Counted from the stretch's first letter, positions 54,296 through 63,952 are shown. The stretch is DNA of 64,000 nucleotides from Cellvibrio sp. UBA7661 (GCA_002483365.1 DLHT01000006.1:181446-245445); one strand, 5' to 3'. The notes: a model not told the origin generated them from the letters alone. A program made the numbers and translations.

Positions 54296-55285
54296 ATGCA
54301 ATTAATCGATAGCTTCGGCCGCACCGTCAACTATGTACGCCTGTCAGTCACTGACCGCTGTGACCTGCGCTGCGTTTACTGCATGGCGGAGGAGATGACC
54401 TTCCTGCCGCGCAACGAGGTCTTGAGCATTGAGGAATTCACCAACCTTGGGCGCACCTTGGTCGATCTGGGGGTCACCAAGTTACGTATCACGGGTGGCG
54501 AACCATTGGTCAGGCGCGGCACTATTGAGTTACTGCAAAATCTCGGGCAATTATCTGCCCTGAAAGAACTCTGCCTGACCACCAATGGCACCCACCTGCC
54601 GCAATACGCCAACGCCATCCGCGATGCCGGAGTCAAACGCATCAATATCAGTCTGGACAGCCTCAACCCGGAACGCTTCCGCCAGCTCACCCGCTTTGGC
54701 GATCTAAATCAGGTATTGGCTGGAGTCAAAGCCGCACAGCAGGCGGGGCTTAAAATCAAACTCAACTGCGTTGCACTCAAACACTACAACGCCGACGAAG
54801 TACCGCAGCTGGTGCAATTTGCGCTGGATGAAGGCTTGGATATCAGCTTTATCGAGGAAATGCCGCTCGGCAAAATCAGCGAGCACGGGCGCGCAGCCGA
54901 ATATGTCAGCAGCGATGAATTGCGCAGCCAACTCAGCCGCGACTACCGCTTGCTCGCACAAGAAAGCTCCCAAGCTGATGCGGGCCCATCGCGCTACTGG
55001 CAAGTGGATGGATTTAATACACGCATCGGTTTTATTTCGCCCCATTCACACAATTTTTGCGGCAGCTGCAACCGCGTGCGCGTAACCGCCACCGGCCGCT
55101 TGCTGCTCTGCCTTGGCAACGAACACAGCGTGGATTTGCGCGAGCAATTGCGCAGCGAACATTATTCAGAAGCAGCACTGCGTGAACAGATTATCAACGC
55201 CATGCAGCACAAACCGGAAAGGCATTATTTTGATTTACATAACGAACCGCAAATTGTGCGGTTTATGAATATGACCGGGGGCTAG
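54296..55285 (+). CDS. moaA: GTP 3',8-cyclase MoaA
   Basis: A 329-residue radical-SAM enzyme that, with MoaC, turns GTP into cyclic pyranopterin, the first step of molybdenum-cofactor synthesis. The N-terminal [4Fe-4S] site is CDLRCVYC (residues 22-29); the C-terminal cluster site is CGSCNRVRVTATGRLLLC; the protein ends in the conserved Gly-Gly. Length is normal. It leads a moaA-moaB-modE-like operon (21 and 23 bp gaps). MoaC, D and E are not in the window. Confidence 0.98.
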   Translation: MQLIDSFGRTVNYVRLSVTDRCDLRCVYCMAEEMTFLPRNEVLSIEEFTNLGRTLVDLGVTKLRITGGEPLVRRGTIELLQNLGQLSALKELCLTTNGTHLPQYANAIRDAGVKRINISLDSLNPERFRQLTRFGDLNQVLAGVKAAQQAGLKIKLNCVALKHYNADEVPQLVQFALDEGLDISFIEEMPLGKISEHGRAAEYVSSDELRSQLSRDYRLLAQESSQADAGPSRYWQVDGFNTRIGFISPHSHNFCGSCNRVRVTATGRLLLCLGNEHSVDLREQLRSEHYSEAALREQIINAMQHKPERHYFDLHNEPQIVRFMNMTGG

Positions 55286-55306
55286 CCTCCGACCAAGAGG
55301 GGATTT

Positions 55307-55822
55307 ATGACTGCAACAAAAGAATTCGAACCACTCAATATTTGCGTACTCACAGTATCCGATACACGCACTATTGAAACCGATACATCAGGCCAAAAAC
55401 TGCAGGATTTATTAATCGCTACAGGCCACAGACTGCATGATCGCAAATTAGTGACGGATGATATTTACCAAATCCGCGCAGCGGTTTCCAATTGGATTGT
55501 CGATTCACAAGCGCAAGTGGTATTGGTTACCGGCGGCACCGGTTTTTCCGGGCGCGATTCAACTGTAGAAGCCATAACACCCTTGTTTGATAAAACCGTC
55601 GTAGGGTTTGGTGAATTATTTCGTCAGGTGTCTTACGATGAAATCGGCACTTCAACTATCCAGTCGCGCGCCACTGCAGGGCTTGCCAATCGCACGTTGA
55701 TTTTTTGTTTACCCGGCTCTACCGGTGCCTGTACTACCGCGTGGGAAAAAATTATCAAAGACCAATTGGATGCACGCAATAAACCCTGCAACTTTGTGGC
55801 GCAATTGCGCATTAGCAAATAA
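55307..55822 (+). CDS. moaB: Molybdenum cofactor biosynthesis protein B
   Basis: A 171-residue MogA/MoaB-type protein that handles adenylylated molybdopterin. Motifs are LTVSDTRTIETDTSG near residues 14-28, the GGTGFSGRD loop, and LPGSTGACTTAWEKII near the end. SD AGAGGGG precedes ATG 55307. It is the second gene of the moaA operon. Whether it acts as MogA or as the inactive E. coli-type MoaB cannot be told. Confidence 0.95.
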   Translation: MTATKEFEPLNICVLTVSDTRTIETDTSGQKLQDLLIATGHRLHDRKLVTDDIYQIRAAVSNWIVDSQAQVVLVTGGTGFSGRDSTVEAITPLFDKTVVGFGELFRQVSYDEIGTSTIQSRATAGLANRTLIFCLPGSTGACTTAWEKIIKDQLDARNKPCNFVAQLRISK

Positions 55823-55845
55823 ATTTTAATTATCAGCAATACAAT

Positions 55846-56235
55846 ATGAACGAGAAAAATAACACTACCGGTGCGCGCTTAAAGATTCAGGCGCGACTGA
55901 TGCTGGATGATGAAATTGCTTTTGGCCCCGGCAAGGCAGATTTGCTTGATGCTATTGCTGCGACGGGCTCCATCTCTGCTGCAGGCAAACAAATGGGCAT
56001 GAGCTACCGGCGGACATGGCTGTTGGTGGATTCAATGAACCGCTGTTTCCAACAACCCATCGTAGAAACTGCGACAGGCGGAGCCCAAGGTGGTGGCACT
56101 CGCCTGACAGATTTTGGTAGCGATGTGTTAATACGCTATCGCCAGTTGCAAGCAGACCTAGAAAAAATCAGCGCGCACTATTTTACGGAATTTAAACCAC
56201 TGCTGCGTAAAAAACCGGTACCTCCCAGCAGCTAA
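55846..56235 (+). CDS. ModE-like regulator lacking Mop domains
   Basis: A 129-residue winged-helix protein of the ModE N-terminal type: LLDAIAATGSISAAGKQMGMSYRRTWLLV (split HTH, residues 28-56) and GGGTRLTDFG near 84-93. Full-length ModE has about 260 residues and C-terminal Mop domains that bind molybdate; these are missing, so molybdate sensing must come from elsewhere or not occur. It ends one base before the convergent modC stop. The ModE-type operator upstream of modA is its likely target. Confidence 0.9.
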   Translation: MNEKNNTTGARLKIQARLMLDDEIAFGPGKADLLDAIAATGSISAAGKQMGMSYRRTWLLVDSMNRCFQQPIVETATGGAQGGGTRLTDFGSDVLIRYRQLQADLEKISAHYFTEFKPLLRKKPVPPSS

Positions 56236-56880
56236 TCAGCAATCCGGATGTAATGTTCCATCGCGCACAATAAAACGTTGCGACGTTAAAAACTCTAACT
56301 CACTTAACGCGTGAGTGACATATACCATTGGAATTTTACATTCGCTGCAAATACGCAAAAAGAACGGCAGGATTTGCTGCTTTAAACGCTCATCCAATGC
56401 CGAGAGCGGTTCATCCAGCAACAATAATTCGGGCGAATAAAGCACTGCCCGCCCCAGCGCCACACGCTGCTTTTCGCCACCGGATAATTGCGCAGGCTTG
56501 CGCTCCAACAAGTGACCAATCTCCAACAATTCCACAATAGCGTCCAGCGTGAAGCGGCGCTGTTGCGGGGCGATATTGCGAAAACCATACAACAAATTAT
56601 TGCGCACTGATAAATGCGGCAACAATTGCCCATCCTGAAACACCAAACCAATATGGCGCTGATGCGGTGCGACCCATATGCGCTTTGCGGTGTCACACAA
56701 TATTTTTCCATTCAGAATAATCTTGCCCTGCTGGGGTTTAAGCAAACCAGCAACTAACGACAGCAACGTACTTTTACCGCTGCCCGATGCACCCAAAATA
56801 CCGGTGATGGGTGCACTGAACGCTTGGTTCACCTGCAAAGAAAATTCTTCACGCTGGAAATGCAAATCCAATTCAAGCAC
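56236..56880 (-). CDS. modC: Molybdate ABC transporter ATP-binding protein, short form
   Basis: A 214-residue ATPase with Walker A GASGSGKST (residues 31-39), Q-loop VFQD, signature LSGGEKQR and Walker B LLLDEPLSALD. E. coli ModC (352 residues) has a C-terminal TOBE/Mop domain for molybdate; it is absent here. The start is GTG 56880, overlapping modB by 8 bp. Order modA-modB-modC on the minus strand is standard. Confidence 0.95.
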   Translation of the reverse strand: MLELDLHFQREEFSLQVNQAFSAPITGILGASGSGKSTLLSLVAGLLKPQQGKIILNGKILCDTAKRIWVAPHQRHIGLVFQDGQLLPHLSVRNNLLYGFRNIAPQQRRFTLDAIVELLEIGHLLERKPAQLSGGEKQRVALGRAVLYSPELLLLDEPLSALDERLKQQILPFFLRICSECKIPMVYVTHALSELEFLTSQRFIVRDGTLHPDC

Positions 56881-57568
56881 GGCGCACTCCCAACCAGCGC
56901 TCTGCCCGGCGCGTCAGAATATTACTTAAGAGGAGTGAAAAAAATGCGAGCGCAAGGCAAATCAAAATCAGGCGCACGGCCATGGCATCACCATCAATTT
57001 GATGCGTAGCTGAATAAATGGCGAGCGGCAAAGTACGGGTTTCACCGGCAATATTACCGACAAACGTAATAGTTGCACCAAATTCACCAAGCGAGCGACT
57101 AAACACCATAATCGAACCAATTAAAATGCCGGGCAACATTAACGGCATGGTGACAGTGAGCCAGACTTTAAACGGGCTGGCACCCAATGTGCTCGCCGCC
57201 AACTCCAAACGGCGATCAATCATTTGCACTGATAATTTTGCAGCTTGTACCATCAGCGGAAATGCAATAACTGCCGATGCCAGTACCGCACCTTTCCAAT
57301 TAAATGCAAATTCAATATTGAAATGGGTTTTTAACCACTGCCCTACTACACCTTGGGAACCGAACACTACCAACAACAAATACCCTGGCACAGTGGGCGG
57401 TAACACCATCGGCATGAATAAGGCCGCTTCCAATACCGGCTTGGCGATAAATTCCTTGCGCGCTAATAACCAACCAAAAAAAATACCGGGCAGCAGACAC
57501 AGAAAAGTTGCCCATAAACCCACTTGTGCTGATAAACCCAATACTTGCCATTCTGCGTCTGTGAGCAT
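56873..57568 (-). CDS. modB: Molybdate ABC transporter permease
   Basis: A 231-residue inner-membrane permease with five to six helices. The cytoplasmic EAA loop reads LELAASTLGASPFKVWLTVTM. The family segment MPMVLPPTVPGYLLL lies near 51-65. It couples to ModC and follows modA by 15 bp. The end overlaps modC by 8 bp, suggesting translational coupling. Confidence 0.95.
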   Translation of the reverse strand: MLTDAEWQVLGLSAQVGLWATFLCLLPGIFFGWLLARKEFIAKPVLEAALFMPMVLPPTVPGYLLLVVFGSQGVVGQWLKTHFNIEFAFNWKGAVLASAVIAFPLMVQAAKLSVQMIDRRLELAASTLGASPFKVWLTVTMPLMLPGILIGSIMVFSRSLGEFGATITFVGNIAGETRTLPLAIYSATHQIDGDAMAVRLILICLALAFFSLLLSNILTRRAERWLGVRRA

Positions 57569-57583
57569 TATGAAAAAATCTCG

Positions 57584-58378
57584 TTAATTATTTTTTAGCA
57601 CACCAAAACCGTAGCGGATAAATATTTCTTGCGCTGCTGCTGATTGCAGAAACTGCCAAAAAGCATCTGCTTCAGGAACCGCATTTTTGGTTAATCCACC
57701 GGGATACACAATAGGCAAATGACTTTCCGCAGGGAAACTTGCCACCACAATTACCTTTTTGCTCAACTGCGCATCGGTTTTGTACACAACCCCCAGTGCA
57801 CATTCACCGCGCTCGACAAATGCCAAGGCGGTGCGCACATCTTCAGTACCCACTAAACGCGGCTGTATGCTGTCCCACCAACCAAAATAATCTAATGCCT
57901 GTTTGGCATATTTACCTACCGGTACATAAGCGGGCTCACCCGTACATAATTTTCCATTAAAGCTGGAGGCGAGGTCGGCATTTTTATTCATGCTGATCGC
58001 TGGCGCGCGCTTCTCCGGCGCAATCAATACCAATTCATTCGTTAATAAATCCACACGGTTTTTTTCATTAAGCAAACCGCGTGTTTGCAAATAATCAGCC
58101 CAATCTTTATCTGCCGAAATAAACACGTCAGCAGGCGCACCATTTTCAATTTGTTTCGCTAAGGTGGATGACCCGGCAAACGACGACTTAATCTGAATAT
58201 CCGGATGTGCTTGTTGGTAACTGGTTGCCAACTCCGTCAGCACATCGCTCAAACTCGCTGCCGCATACACCCTAACCTCAGCTGCCTGTAGCGTCACAGC
58301 ACAAAACACCAAGCTTGCGCCTAGCACCCTATTTACCAACAGTCTCCAATTTTTTTTACTTACTGATTTATTACGCAT
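57584..58378 (-). CDS. modA: Molybdate-binding periplasmic protein
   Basis: A 264-residue exported protein with a signal peptide (1-32, ending LQA-AEV). Molybdate-binding features are AAASLSDVLTEL (Ser site), SFAGSSTLAKQIENGAPADV (second Ser site), and the late Tyr in ECALGVVYKTDA. It heads modABC behind a ModE-type operator. Tungstate binding is also possible in this family. Confidence 0.95.
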   Translation of the reverse strand: MRNKSVSKKNWRLLVNRVLGASLVFCAVTLQAAEVRVYAAASLSDVLTELATSYQQAHPDIQIKSSFAGSSTLAKQIENGAPADVFISADKDWADYLQTRGLLNEKNRVDLLTNELVLIAPEKRAPAISMNKNADLASSFNGKLCTGEPAYVPVGKYAKQALDYFGWWDSIQPRLVGTEDVRTALAFVERGECALGVVYKTDAQLSKKVIVVASFPAESHLPIVYPGGLTKNAVPEADAFWQFLQSAAAQEIFIRYGFGVLKNN

Positions 58379-58419
58379 TTTTCTTTATCTCTAAAAATCC
58401 GCGTTTCTGCACCAAAGCC

Positions 58420-58446
58420 ATCGCTGTATATGGTTGTATACAATGA
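58420..58446. promoter_or_regulatory. ModE-type operator upstream of modA
   Basis: The dyad ATCGCTGTATA...TGTATACAATGA resembles the ModE box of E. coli (ATCGNTATATA-N6-TATATAACGAT). It is centred about 55 bp before the modA start. Confidence 0.65.
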
Positions 58447-58912
58447 ATACCAATGTCAAGATTGAAACTCTAGTCACCGCAAGAGCTTTGCTCACGAACA
58501 CACCACTTTAGGATTATTCATAAAAGCGCAAGTAGATACCTCCGATGGGTTAAAAATTATTACCCGGATAAAAAACTTTCTACCCAGTTTGGCGCCCGGC
58601 TGTAATTTGATGGTACCAGTACGCAATTTACATGCGCTTGCAACTGGCACTTTAAGATTCAGGCTGGTGCAGGCCTGGCATGCCTTGCACCAAGCCAATG
58701 CATGCTGCATTTATTTTTATAACGACAAGGTAATTTTTTAGTGCCCGATACAAAAAGTATCGGTATGGATTGCAATATTCCTTGCATCGACAATGAGCAG
58801 CCAGATTATTTTGTAAAAAATTGATTAGATAAATCCTGCTGGCAAGCTAATTGCAATTCACACAAGCCTTGGTTTTATTCAGGGCTTTTGATGTACTTGT
58901 GAGCAGCGATCC
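58447..58912. other. Intergenic region upstream of the GAF-GGDEF-EAL gene
   Basis: The region before 58913 has a hairpin CCGATAC-AAAAA-GTATCGG (58745-58763) without a T run. A 72-codon minus-strand frame (58492-58710, with CKACQAC and GAKLGRKFFIRV) has no SD and is not called. Confidence 0.4.
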
Positions 58913-60886
58913 ATGAATCATTCTTTATTGTTACATACTGCAGTGCCGTCGTTATTGGCCGCCATGGATGCATTGACACTGGAGCCGGATTTTCAGGTTT
59001 TTTTTAAAAAAGCAGCGGCGGCTGTGCGCCAGTTATTGGGTGCCGATGGCACTGCGCTGATTTTATTAGATGAAGAAACCCACACATTTGAGTACAAATT
59101 ATTTGAAGGCGAACAGCAACATTTGCTGAATGCGTTTAAAGGTTTTCGCTTTTCTGCGGCGACAGGAATCTCCGGCCGCGCCCTGACCAGTAAAACCAGT
59201 ATTTTTACACGCAACTACCCTACCGCTCCCGATGCCATGCCACAGTTGGTTGATGCGGGCTTGCAATCCAATCTGGTTATTCCGTTGATTTCATCGGATA
59301 AAGTCCTGGGCGTGCTCGCCTCTTCCTGGTTTGCGCACACCGAATCCGTCGCGGATATTTCGCCGCAGTTGCTCACTCTGGCCGAGCGTATCGCGAGCCA
59401 AATTGCAGTGGCGTGCCATCGCGAACAATTGGAAGCGCAATTGCGTTCGCTGGTGACTATTGATCCGCTCACCAAATTATTAAACCGGCGCGGAATTCTG
59501 GATTGTCTTGATAACAGTTTGGAAAAATTACACCGCTATAACCGCAACTTTGCATTGTTTTTTATTGATGTGGATGGGTTGAAATCGGCCAACGATCACT
59601 GGGGGCACGAAACCGGCGATCTTTTATTACGCGATGTTGCACAGCGGTTAGCCGATGTCATGCGCAAAGGTGACCAGATTGGCCGTTTGGGCGGCGATGA
59701 ATTTTTAATTATCGCCGAATGCAACGATTCGCATATCGACACACTCGCCAAACGTTTTTTGCAAGCGCTGCGCGTACCTTATGGCTGCGGGCGCAAACGC
59801 GGCCGGTTAAGCGGCAGCATCGGCATTGTGCTGGCACCGCAAGACGGTGTAGACGAAATTAATTTACTGCGCAAAGCCGATGCCGCAATGTACATTGCCA
59901 AAAGCGAGGGCGGCGACCGTTTCCAGCGCGCGTCCGTCAACGCCGAGTTGCCGCAAACACATATTTCAATTGTCGATGTGGAAAGCGCGCTGGAGCGCAA
60001 CGAATTGCAGCTCTGGTATCAACCGATTTGCGAATTGAGCGATCTGTCTGTCGTCGGTTTTGAAGCGCTGTTGCGCTGGTGCAAACCCGACGGCGACATT
60101 ATCAGTGCAGGGCCCATCATTCAGGCATTTGAATCAGCGCGCGGCGATCTTGAATTTCGCTTGGGTAATTGGGTTCTGCGCGAAGCGGCGCGGCAGATGC
60201 AATTGTGGAATAAAAATTCCCTCACGCCCGATATCCATATCAATATTTCCCCGCGTCATTTTTTGCATCCTTCTTTTTTATTGGAATTGCAAAAACTTTG
60301 CGAACAGCAACAGGGGTTTGGTCAATCGCTCATTATTGAAATTACTGAAACTGCCATGCTGGAAGATCTGGAACGCGCCAAGCGTATTATGTTGCGCTGC
60401 CGCGATTTGGGTGCACGCATGGCGGTGGATGATTTCGGAACCGGTTATGCATCACTTACTTACATCAAACGTTTGCCACTGGATATGATCAAAATTGACC
60501 GTTCTTTTGTCGCAGATTTACCGGGCAATAAAGTCGATTGGGATATCAGTAAAGGAATAGTGTCGATTGCCCATGCATTGGGGCTGACAGTGGTGGCGGA
60601 AGGGGCAGAGATATTTGAGCAAATAGGCAGTTTGCGTGAGCTGGGCTGCGATCAGGTGCAAGGCTATTTTATCCATCGCCCTATGCCGTTTATTGATGCG
60701 AACACCTGGTTACAACACAAGGCATTGCGCACACGACACAACAACACATTTGCATCCACACCCCAAACAAACCGCCCTGCGGCCAACGAAGGCAAAATGC
60801 ACAACGCTCAATTGGCAACTACTGCTGGTGCGCAGCGCGAGCCGACCCCGCGCTTTACATTCAAACCATTTTATAACGGTAAATAA
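58913..60886 (+). CDS. GAF-GGDEF-EAL cyclic-di-GMP enzyme
   Basis: A 657-residue cytoplasmic protein with a GAF domain (about 20-175), a GGDEF domain (about 180-345) with intact GRLGGDEF and an RxxD inhibitory site (RKGD) five residues before it, and an EAL domain (about 355-600) with FEALLRW, ETAMLED, DDFGTGYAS and KIDRSF. The late EGVE motif is EGAE. The catalytic residues of both domains are present, so it could make or break c-di-GMP. A disordered tail of about 50 residues follows. No SD stronger than GCAGCGA is seen before ATG 58913. Confidence 0.93.
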   Translation: MNHSLLLHTAVPSLLAAMDALTLEPDFQVFFKKAAAAVRQLLGADGTALILLDEETHTFEYKLFEGEQQHLLNAFKGFRFSAATGISGRALTSKTSIFTRNYPTAPDAMPQLVDAGLQSNLVIPLISSDKVLGVLASSWFAHTESVADISPQLLTLAERIASQIAVACHREQLEAQLRSLVTIDPLTKLLNRRGILDCLDNSLEKLHRYNRNFALFFIDVDGLKSANDHWGHETGDLLLRDVAQRLADVMRKGDQIGRLGGDEFLIIAECNDSHIDTLAKRFLQALRVPYGCGRKRGRLSGSIGIVLAPQDGVDEINLLRKADAAMYIAKSEGGDRFQRASVNAELPQTHISIVDVESALERNELQLWYQPICELSDLSVVGFEALLRWCKPDGDIISAGPIIQAFESARGDLEFRLGNWVLREAARQMQLWNKNSLTPDIHINISPRHFLHPSFLLELQKLCEQQQGFGQSLIIEITETAMLEDLERAKRIMLRCRDLGARMAVDDFGTGYASLTYIKRLPLDMIKIDRSFVADLPGNKVDWDISKGIVSIAHALGLTVVAEGAEIFEQIGSLRELGCDQVQGYFIHRPMPFIDANTWLQHKALRTRHNNTFASTPQTNRPAANEGKMHNAQLATTAGAQREPTPRFTFKPFYNGK

Positions 60887-60900
60887 AACGCGCCGGTAAC

Positions 60901-61116
60901 TCAATAATGCACCGGTAAACGTTTGAGCATGGCCTGACGAGCACTGATCAATTCTTTGTACGTCTGGATCATAGTGAAATTCACCTGTGTTCCATTCAAT
61001 TTCAACTCTGCGAGCTGGCGCTCGTAGTCTGAAATTTCACGCAGTAATTTATCGCGCATCAGATCAGAACGGCTGGTATTCAAATCAGCCTTCAGGTTTT
61101 TGCTTTCTCTTCTCAT
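60901..61116 (-). CDS. Small coiled-coil protein of unknown function
   Basis: A 71-residue highly charged protein starting at ATG 61116, which has SD AAGGAG nine bases upstream; an in-frame TTG two codons earlier is too close to the SD. It is almost all helical with heptad-like Leu/Ile spacing (LLREISDYERQLAELKLNG). No family is recognised. It lies convergent to the c-di-GMP enzyme with 14 bp between and alone on its strand. Confidence 0.7.
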   Translation of the reverse strand: MRRESKNLKADLNTSRSDLMRDKLLREISDYERQLAELKLNGTQVNFTMIQTYKELISARQAMLKRLPVHY

Positions 61117-61329
61117 CGACAAACTCTCCTTATGAATGAATCTCGGTAGGAAACAGCAGTGACCTACAGATTGAAGCCTAGTCCAGATACGATGAGATTC
61201 ACTAGCGCAAACTTAGAATATTTTCTTCTCGGAGGCATGATGATTTGGTTATAAAACCAACAGGATTGCCGCCGCACCAATCAGGTGCGCAACAGATAAG
61301 CAGCAGTATTTTTCTTTGAGGAAATCGCG

Positions 61330-62217
61330 TTAAGGATTGCCGTCAACGGGATTGGAGCTTAACAACCCTTCCCAATAGAAATGTTTATCGCCCAGCGCAT
61401 AAAAATGCGGGTTCAGAATATCCTCCCGCGTGTTGTACACCAACGATGGTAAATCGGGCGTAGCGCAAACCACACGTCCACCTGCCGCTTCCAGCACGGC
61501 CTGTGCAGCCGCTGTATCCCATTCCGATGTGGGTGCCAGACGCGGATAAAAGTCCGCCAAGCCCTCGGCGATCACACAAAACTTTAACGAGCTGCCAGCA
61601 TTGGTGGTTTCAATGGTTCCCGGCCAGTTTTGTTTGACCAGGTCCATCAGATCCAGGGTTGCCTGGGTATTGTGGCGATGGCTGAGCAACACCGTGAAAG
61701 GTTCGCGCTGTTGATAACGTTCAATCATGGAACGCACCCGGATAGGTTCTGCGCCACGCCCGCGCAGGTATTTAAATGCGCCTACACTGGCAGGGTCGCG
61801 CGCATCCAACACGCCCAAATAGGTCGTATCGGTCGCGGGCACATGTACCACGCCCAACAAAGGGCGGCCGCGTTGGATCAAGGCAATATTGACCGTAAAC
61901 TGGCCGTTGCCCGCGATAAACTCCTTGGTGCCATCGAGCGGATCAACCAGCCAGTAATTTTCCCACAGGTGGCGGTCGGCAAAGTCCGGCAACTCGCTTT
62001 CTTCCGAGATCACGGGCAAAGGCAAGAGTTGTGCTAACCCCTGAACAATGACCCTGTGTGCCGCCAAATCTGCCGCGGTCAGGGGCGACTCATCCTGTTT
62101 GTGCTCGACCTGGTAAGTGTCTTTATTGATGTAAATCGCCATGATCGCATCACCGGCACAGCGCGCCAGCTCCACCAGGTTGCGAATCAACTCCGGGCTG
62201 ATTGGATGCTCAGTCAT
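61330..62217 (-). CDS. cysQ: 3'(2'),5'-bisphosphate nucleotidase
   Basis: A 295-residue enzyme of the inositol-phosphatase superfamily that removes the 3' phosphate of PAP from sulphate assimilation. The start is ATG 62217 with SD GGAGG, overlapping the end of nudE by 8 bp. Metal-binding motifs are DESPLTAAD, EESE and DPLDGTKEF, with WDTAAAQAVLEAAGG near the C-terminus. The nudE-cysQ pair is conserved across gammaproteobacteria. Confidence 0.95.
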   Translation of the reverse strand: MTEHPISPELIRNLVELARCAGDAIMAIYINKDTYQVEHKQDESPLTAADLAAHRVIVQGLAQLLPLPVISEESELPDFADRHLWENYWLVDPLDGTKEFIAGNGQFTVNIALIQRGRPLLGVVHVPATDTTYLGVLDARDPASVGAFKYLRGRGAEPIRVRSMIERYQQREPFTVLLSHRHNTQATLDLMDLVKQNWPGTIETTNAGSSLKFCVIAEGLADFYPRLAPTSEWDTAAAQAVLEAAGGRVVCATPDLPSLVYNTREDILNPHFYALGDKHFYWEGLLSSNPVDGNP

Positions 62218-62821
62218 CGTTGGCCTCCTGCGGTGCGTGTAGCGGCAACTTGCCAGCGAGCCATTCACGCGTCATAAACAGCGCGGCGATACTGCGCCCT
62301 TCACATACATCGGGGCGCATAATGAGTTCAAGCATATCTTTCAACGGATAGGGCACCACCTCGATAGGTTCAGGCTCATCGCCCTCCAAACGCTCCGGAT
62401 ACAAACCCCAAGCGAGCACAATGTTGATGCCGTGTTCCATGTAGGAAGGGGAGAGATTGATGCGCTTGAGAAACTGCAAGTGACGCGCGCCGTAGCCCAC
62501 CTCCTCTTTCAGTTCGCGGTTCGCCGCCTCCAGCAAGGTCTCCCCCTGATCGATGGCACCTTTGGGCAGGGCGAGGTGGTAATCCTCCAATCCGGCCGCA
62601 TATTCACGCACCAAAAGCACCGTATTCTCATCCAGCAAGGGTACAATGAGCACCGCCCCCGGCCCGCCCGAACAGAGCTTTTCGTAGGTGCGCTCCTCAC
62701 CATTGCTAAAGCGCAGGTGGATTTCATCGGCGCGGAACAACCGGCTGCGCGCGACGGTAGCGCGTTTTAAAATTTCAGGCTTGTGCTGCTTGGGCGTATT
62801 GAACGGGGAATTATTGGGCAT
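62210..62821 (-). CDS. nudE: ADP compounds hydrolase
   Basis: A 203-residue Nudix hydrolase of ADP-ribose, Ap3A and NADH. The Nudix box is complete: Gly88, Glu94, Arg102-Glu103, Glu106-Glu107 and Gly109 in GAIDQGETLL...NRELKEEVG. The array NLSPSYMEHG after the box is typical of the ADP-ribose group. It is divergent from yrfG (39 bp between) and translationally coupled to cysQ, as in E. coli and Pseudomonas. Confidence 0.95.
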   Translation of the reverse strand: MPNNSPFNTPKQHKPEILKRATVARSRLFRADEIHLRFSNGEERTYEKLCSGGPGAVLIVPLLDENTVLLVREYAAGLEDYHLALPKGAIDQGETLLEAANRELKEEVGYGARHLQFLKRINLSPSYMEHGINIVLAWGLYPERLEGDEPEPIEVVPYPLKDMLELIMRPDVCEGRSIAALFMTREWLAGKLPLHAPQEANDD

Positions 62822-62860
62822 AGCTAAAGGCAGTTCGTAAAAAGTGGTAGAGACAAGTTT

Positions 62861-63517
62861 ATGATTAATTGGGACTTAATAGATACAGTCATGCTGGATA
62901 TGGATGGTACCTTGTTGGACCTCCACTTCGACAACTATTTTTGGCTGGATCACCTGCCCCAGCGCTACGCACAAATCCACAATGTGGATCTGGCCACAGC
63001 GCATGCGAAACTCAAAGCGGATATCCACCAATACGAAGGTACCTTGCAATGGTATTGCCTGGAGTTTTGGTCAAAGACATTGGATGTGGATATACCGAGC
63101 CTCAAAGAAGAAGTGAAACACAAAATCCAGGTGCGCCCGCACGTCGGCGAATTTTTACAGCGTTTGCGCAATGCAGGTAAAAAAGTACTGCTGGTGACCA
63201 ATGCCCATCCGCAAAGTCTGTCACTCAAAATGCAGATAACACAGATCGACCAGTGGCTGGATGTGATTATTTCATCGCACGAATTTAATGAACCCAAAGA
63301 ATCGCAAAAATTTTGGCAGGAATTGCAAGCGCGCGAACAATTCGACCCCGAGCGCACGCTGTTTATTGACGATACGGTACGCATTCTTGATTCCGCGAAA
63401 TTGTTTGGCATCAAATATTTGCTTGGCATCCATCAACCCGACAGTCAAAAAGAGCGACGCATGGAGCAGTATCCGGCCATCCATCACTTTGATGAAATTA
63501 TGCCTTCGGTCAATTAA
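62861..63517 (+). CDS. yrfG: GMP/IMP nucleotidase (HAD family)
   Basis: A 218-residue HAD-superfamily phosphatase with motif I DMDGTLLD (residues 13-20), motif II VLLVTNAH, and a late IDDTVRILDSA with the metal-binding Asp pair. E. coli YrfG hydrolyses GMP and IMP. It lies divergent from nudE and 3 bp before hslR, the conserved gene order. Confidence 0.93.
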   Translation: MINWDLIDTVMLDMDGTLLDLHFDNYFWLDHLPQRYAQIHNVDLATAHAKLKADIHQYEGTLQWYCLEFWSKTLDVDIPSLKEEVKHKIQVRPHVGEFLQRLRNAGKKVLLVTNAHPQSLSLKMQITQIDQWLDVIISSHEFNEPKESQKFWQELQAREQFDPERTLFIDDTVRILDSAKLFGIKYLLGIHQPDSQKERRMEQYPAIHHFDEIMPSVN

Positions 63518-63520
63518 GTT

Positions 63521-63952
63521 ATGAGCAAGCAAAAACACGAACAAGACGATGATGACGATAAAATCCGCATCGATAAATGGCTCTGGGCTGCGCGCTTTTA
63601 CAAAACACGTATGCTCGCCAAACAGGCAATTGAAGGCGGAAAAATTCATTGCGATGGACAGCGCATCAAACCCAGCAAAGAAGCGTTAGTAGGGCTGGAA
63701 TTAACTATCCGTCAGGATTGGGATGATAAAACCGTCATCATCAAAGCACTCTCCGATCAACGCCGCGGCGCACCACAAGCGGCGCTGTTGTATGAGGAAA
63801 CGGAAGAAAGCAAAAACCTGCGCGAGAAACGCGCAGCGGAGCGCAAAGCGGGGCTGGGTAATTTTATTATCAGCGATCACCGCCCCAACAAAAAAGAGCG
63901 CCGCCAAATTCACCGATTCCAACGCGTGAATTTGTTGGGTGATGAAGATTAA
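63521..63952 (+). CDS. hslR: Heat-shock protein 15 (ribosome-associated)
   Basis: A 143-residue RNA-binding protein with an S4 domain (about 14-75, IDKWLWAARFYKTRMLAKQA and GQRIKPSKE). It recycles 50S subunits that carry nascent chains after heat shock. The C-terminal tail is strongly basic (RRQIHRFQR). It follows yrfG by 3 bp; hslO usually comes next, outside the window. Confidence 0.95.
   Translation: MSKQKHEQDDDDDKIRIDKWLWAARFYKTRMLAKQAIEGGKIHCDGQRIKPSKEALVGLELTIRQDWDDKTVIIKALSDQRRGAPQAALLYEETEESKNLREKRAAERKAGLGNFIISDHRPNKKERRQIHRFQRVNLLGDED

Noticed and set aside
58492..58710. Minus-strand frame of 72 codons with CKACQAC
   Set aside because: Open frame with some coding character, but no SD and no recognised family; too weak to call.
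58745..58763. Terminator hairpin CCGATAC/GTATCGG
   Set aside because: No T run on either strand after the stem.
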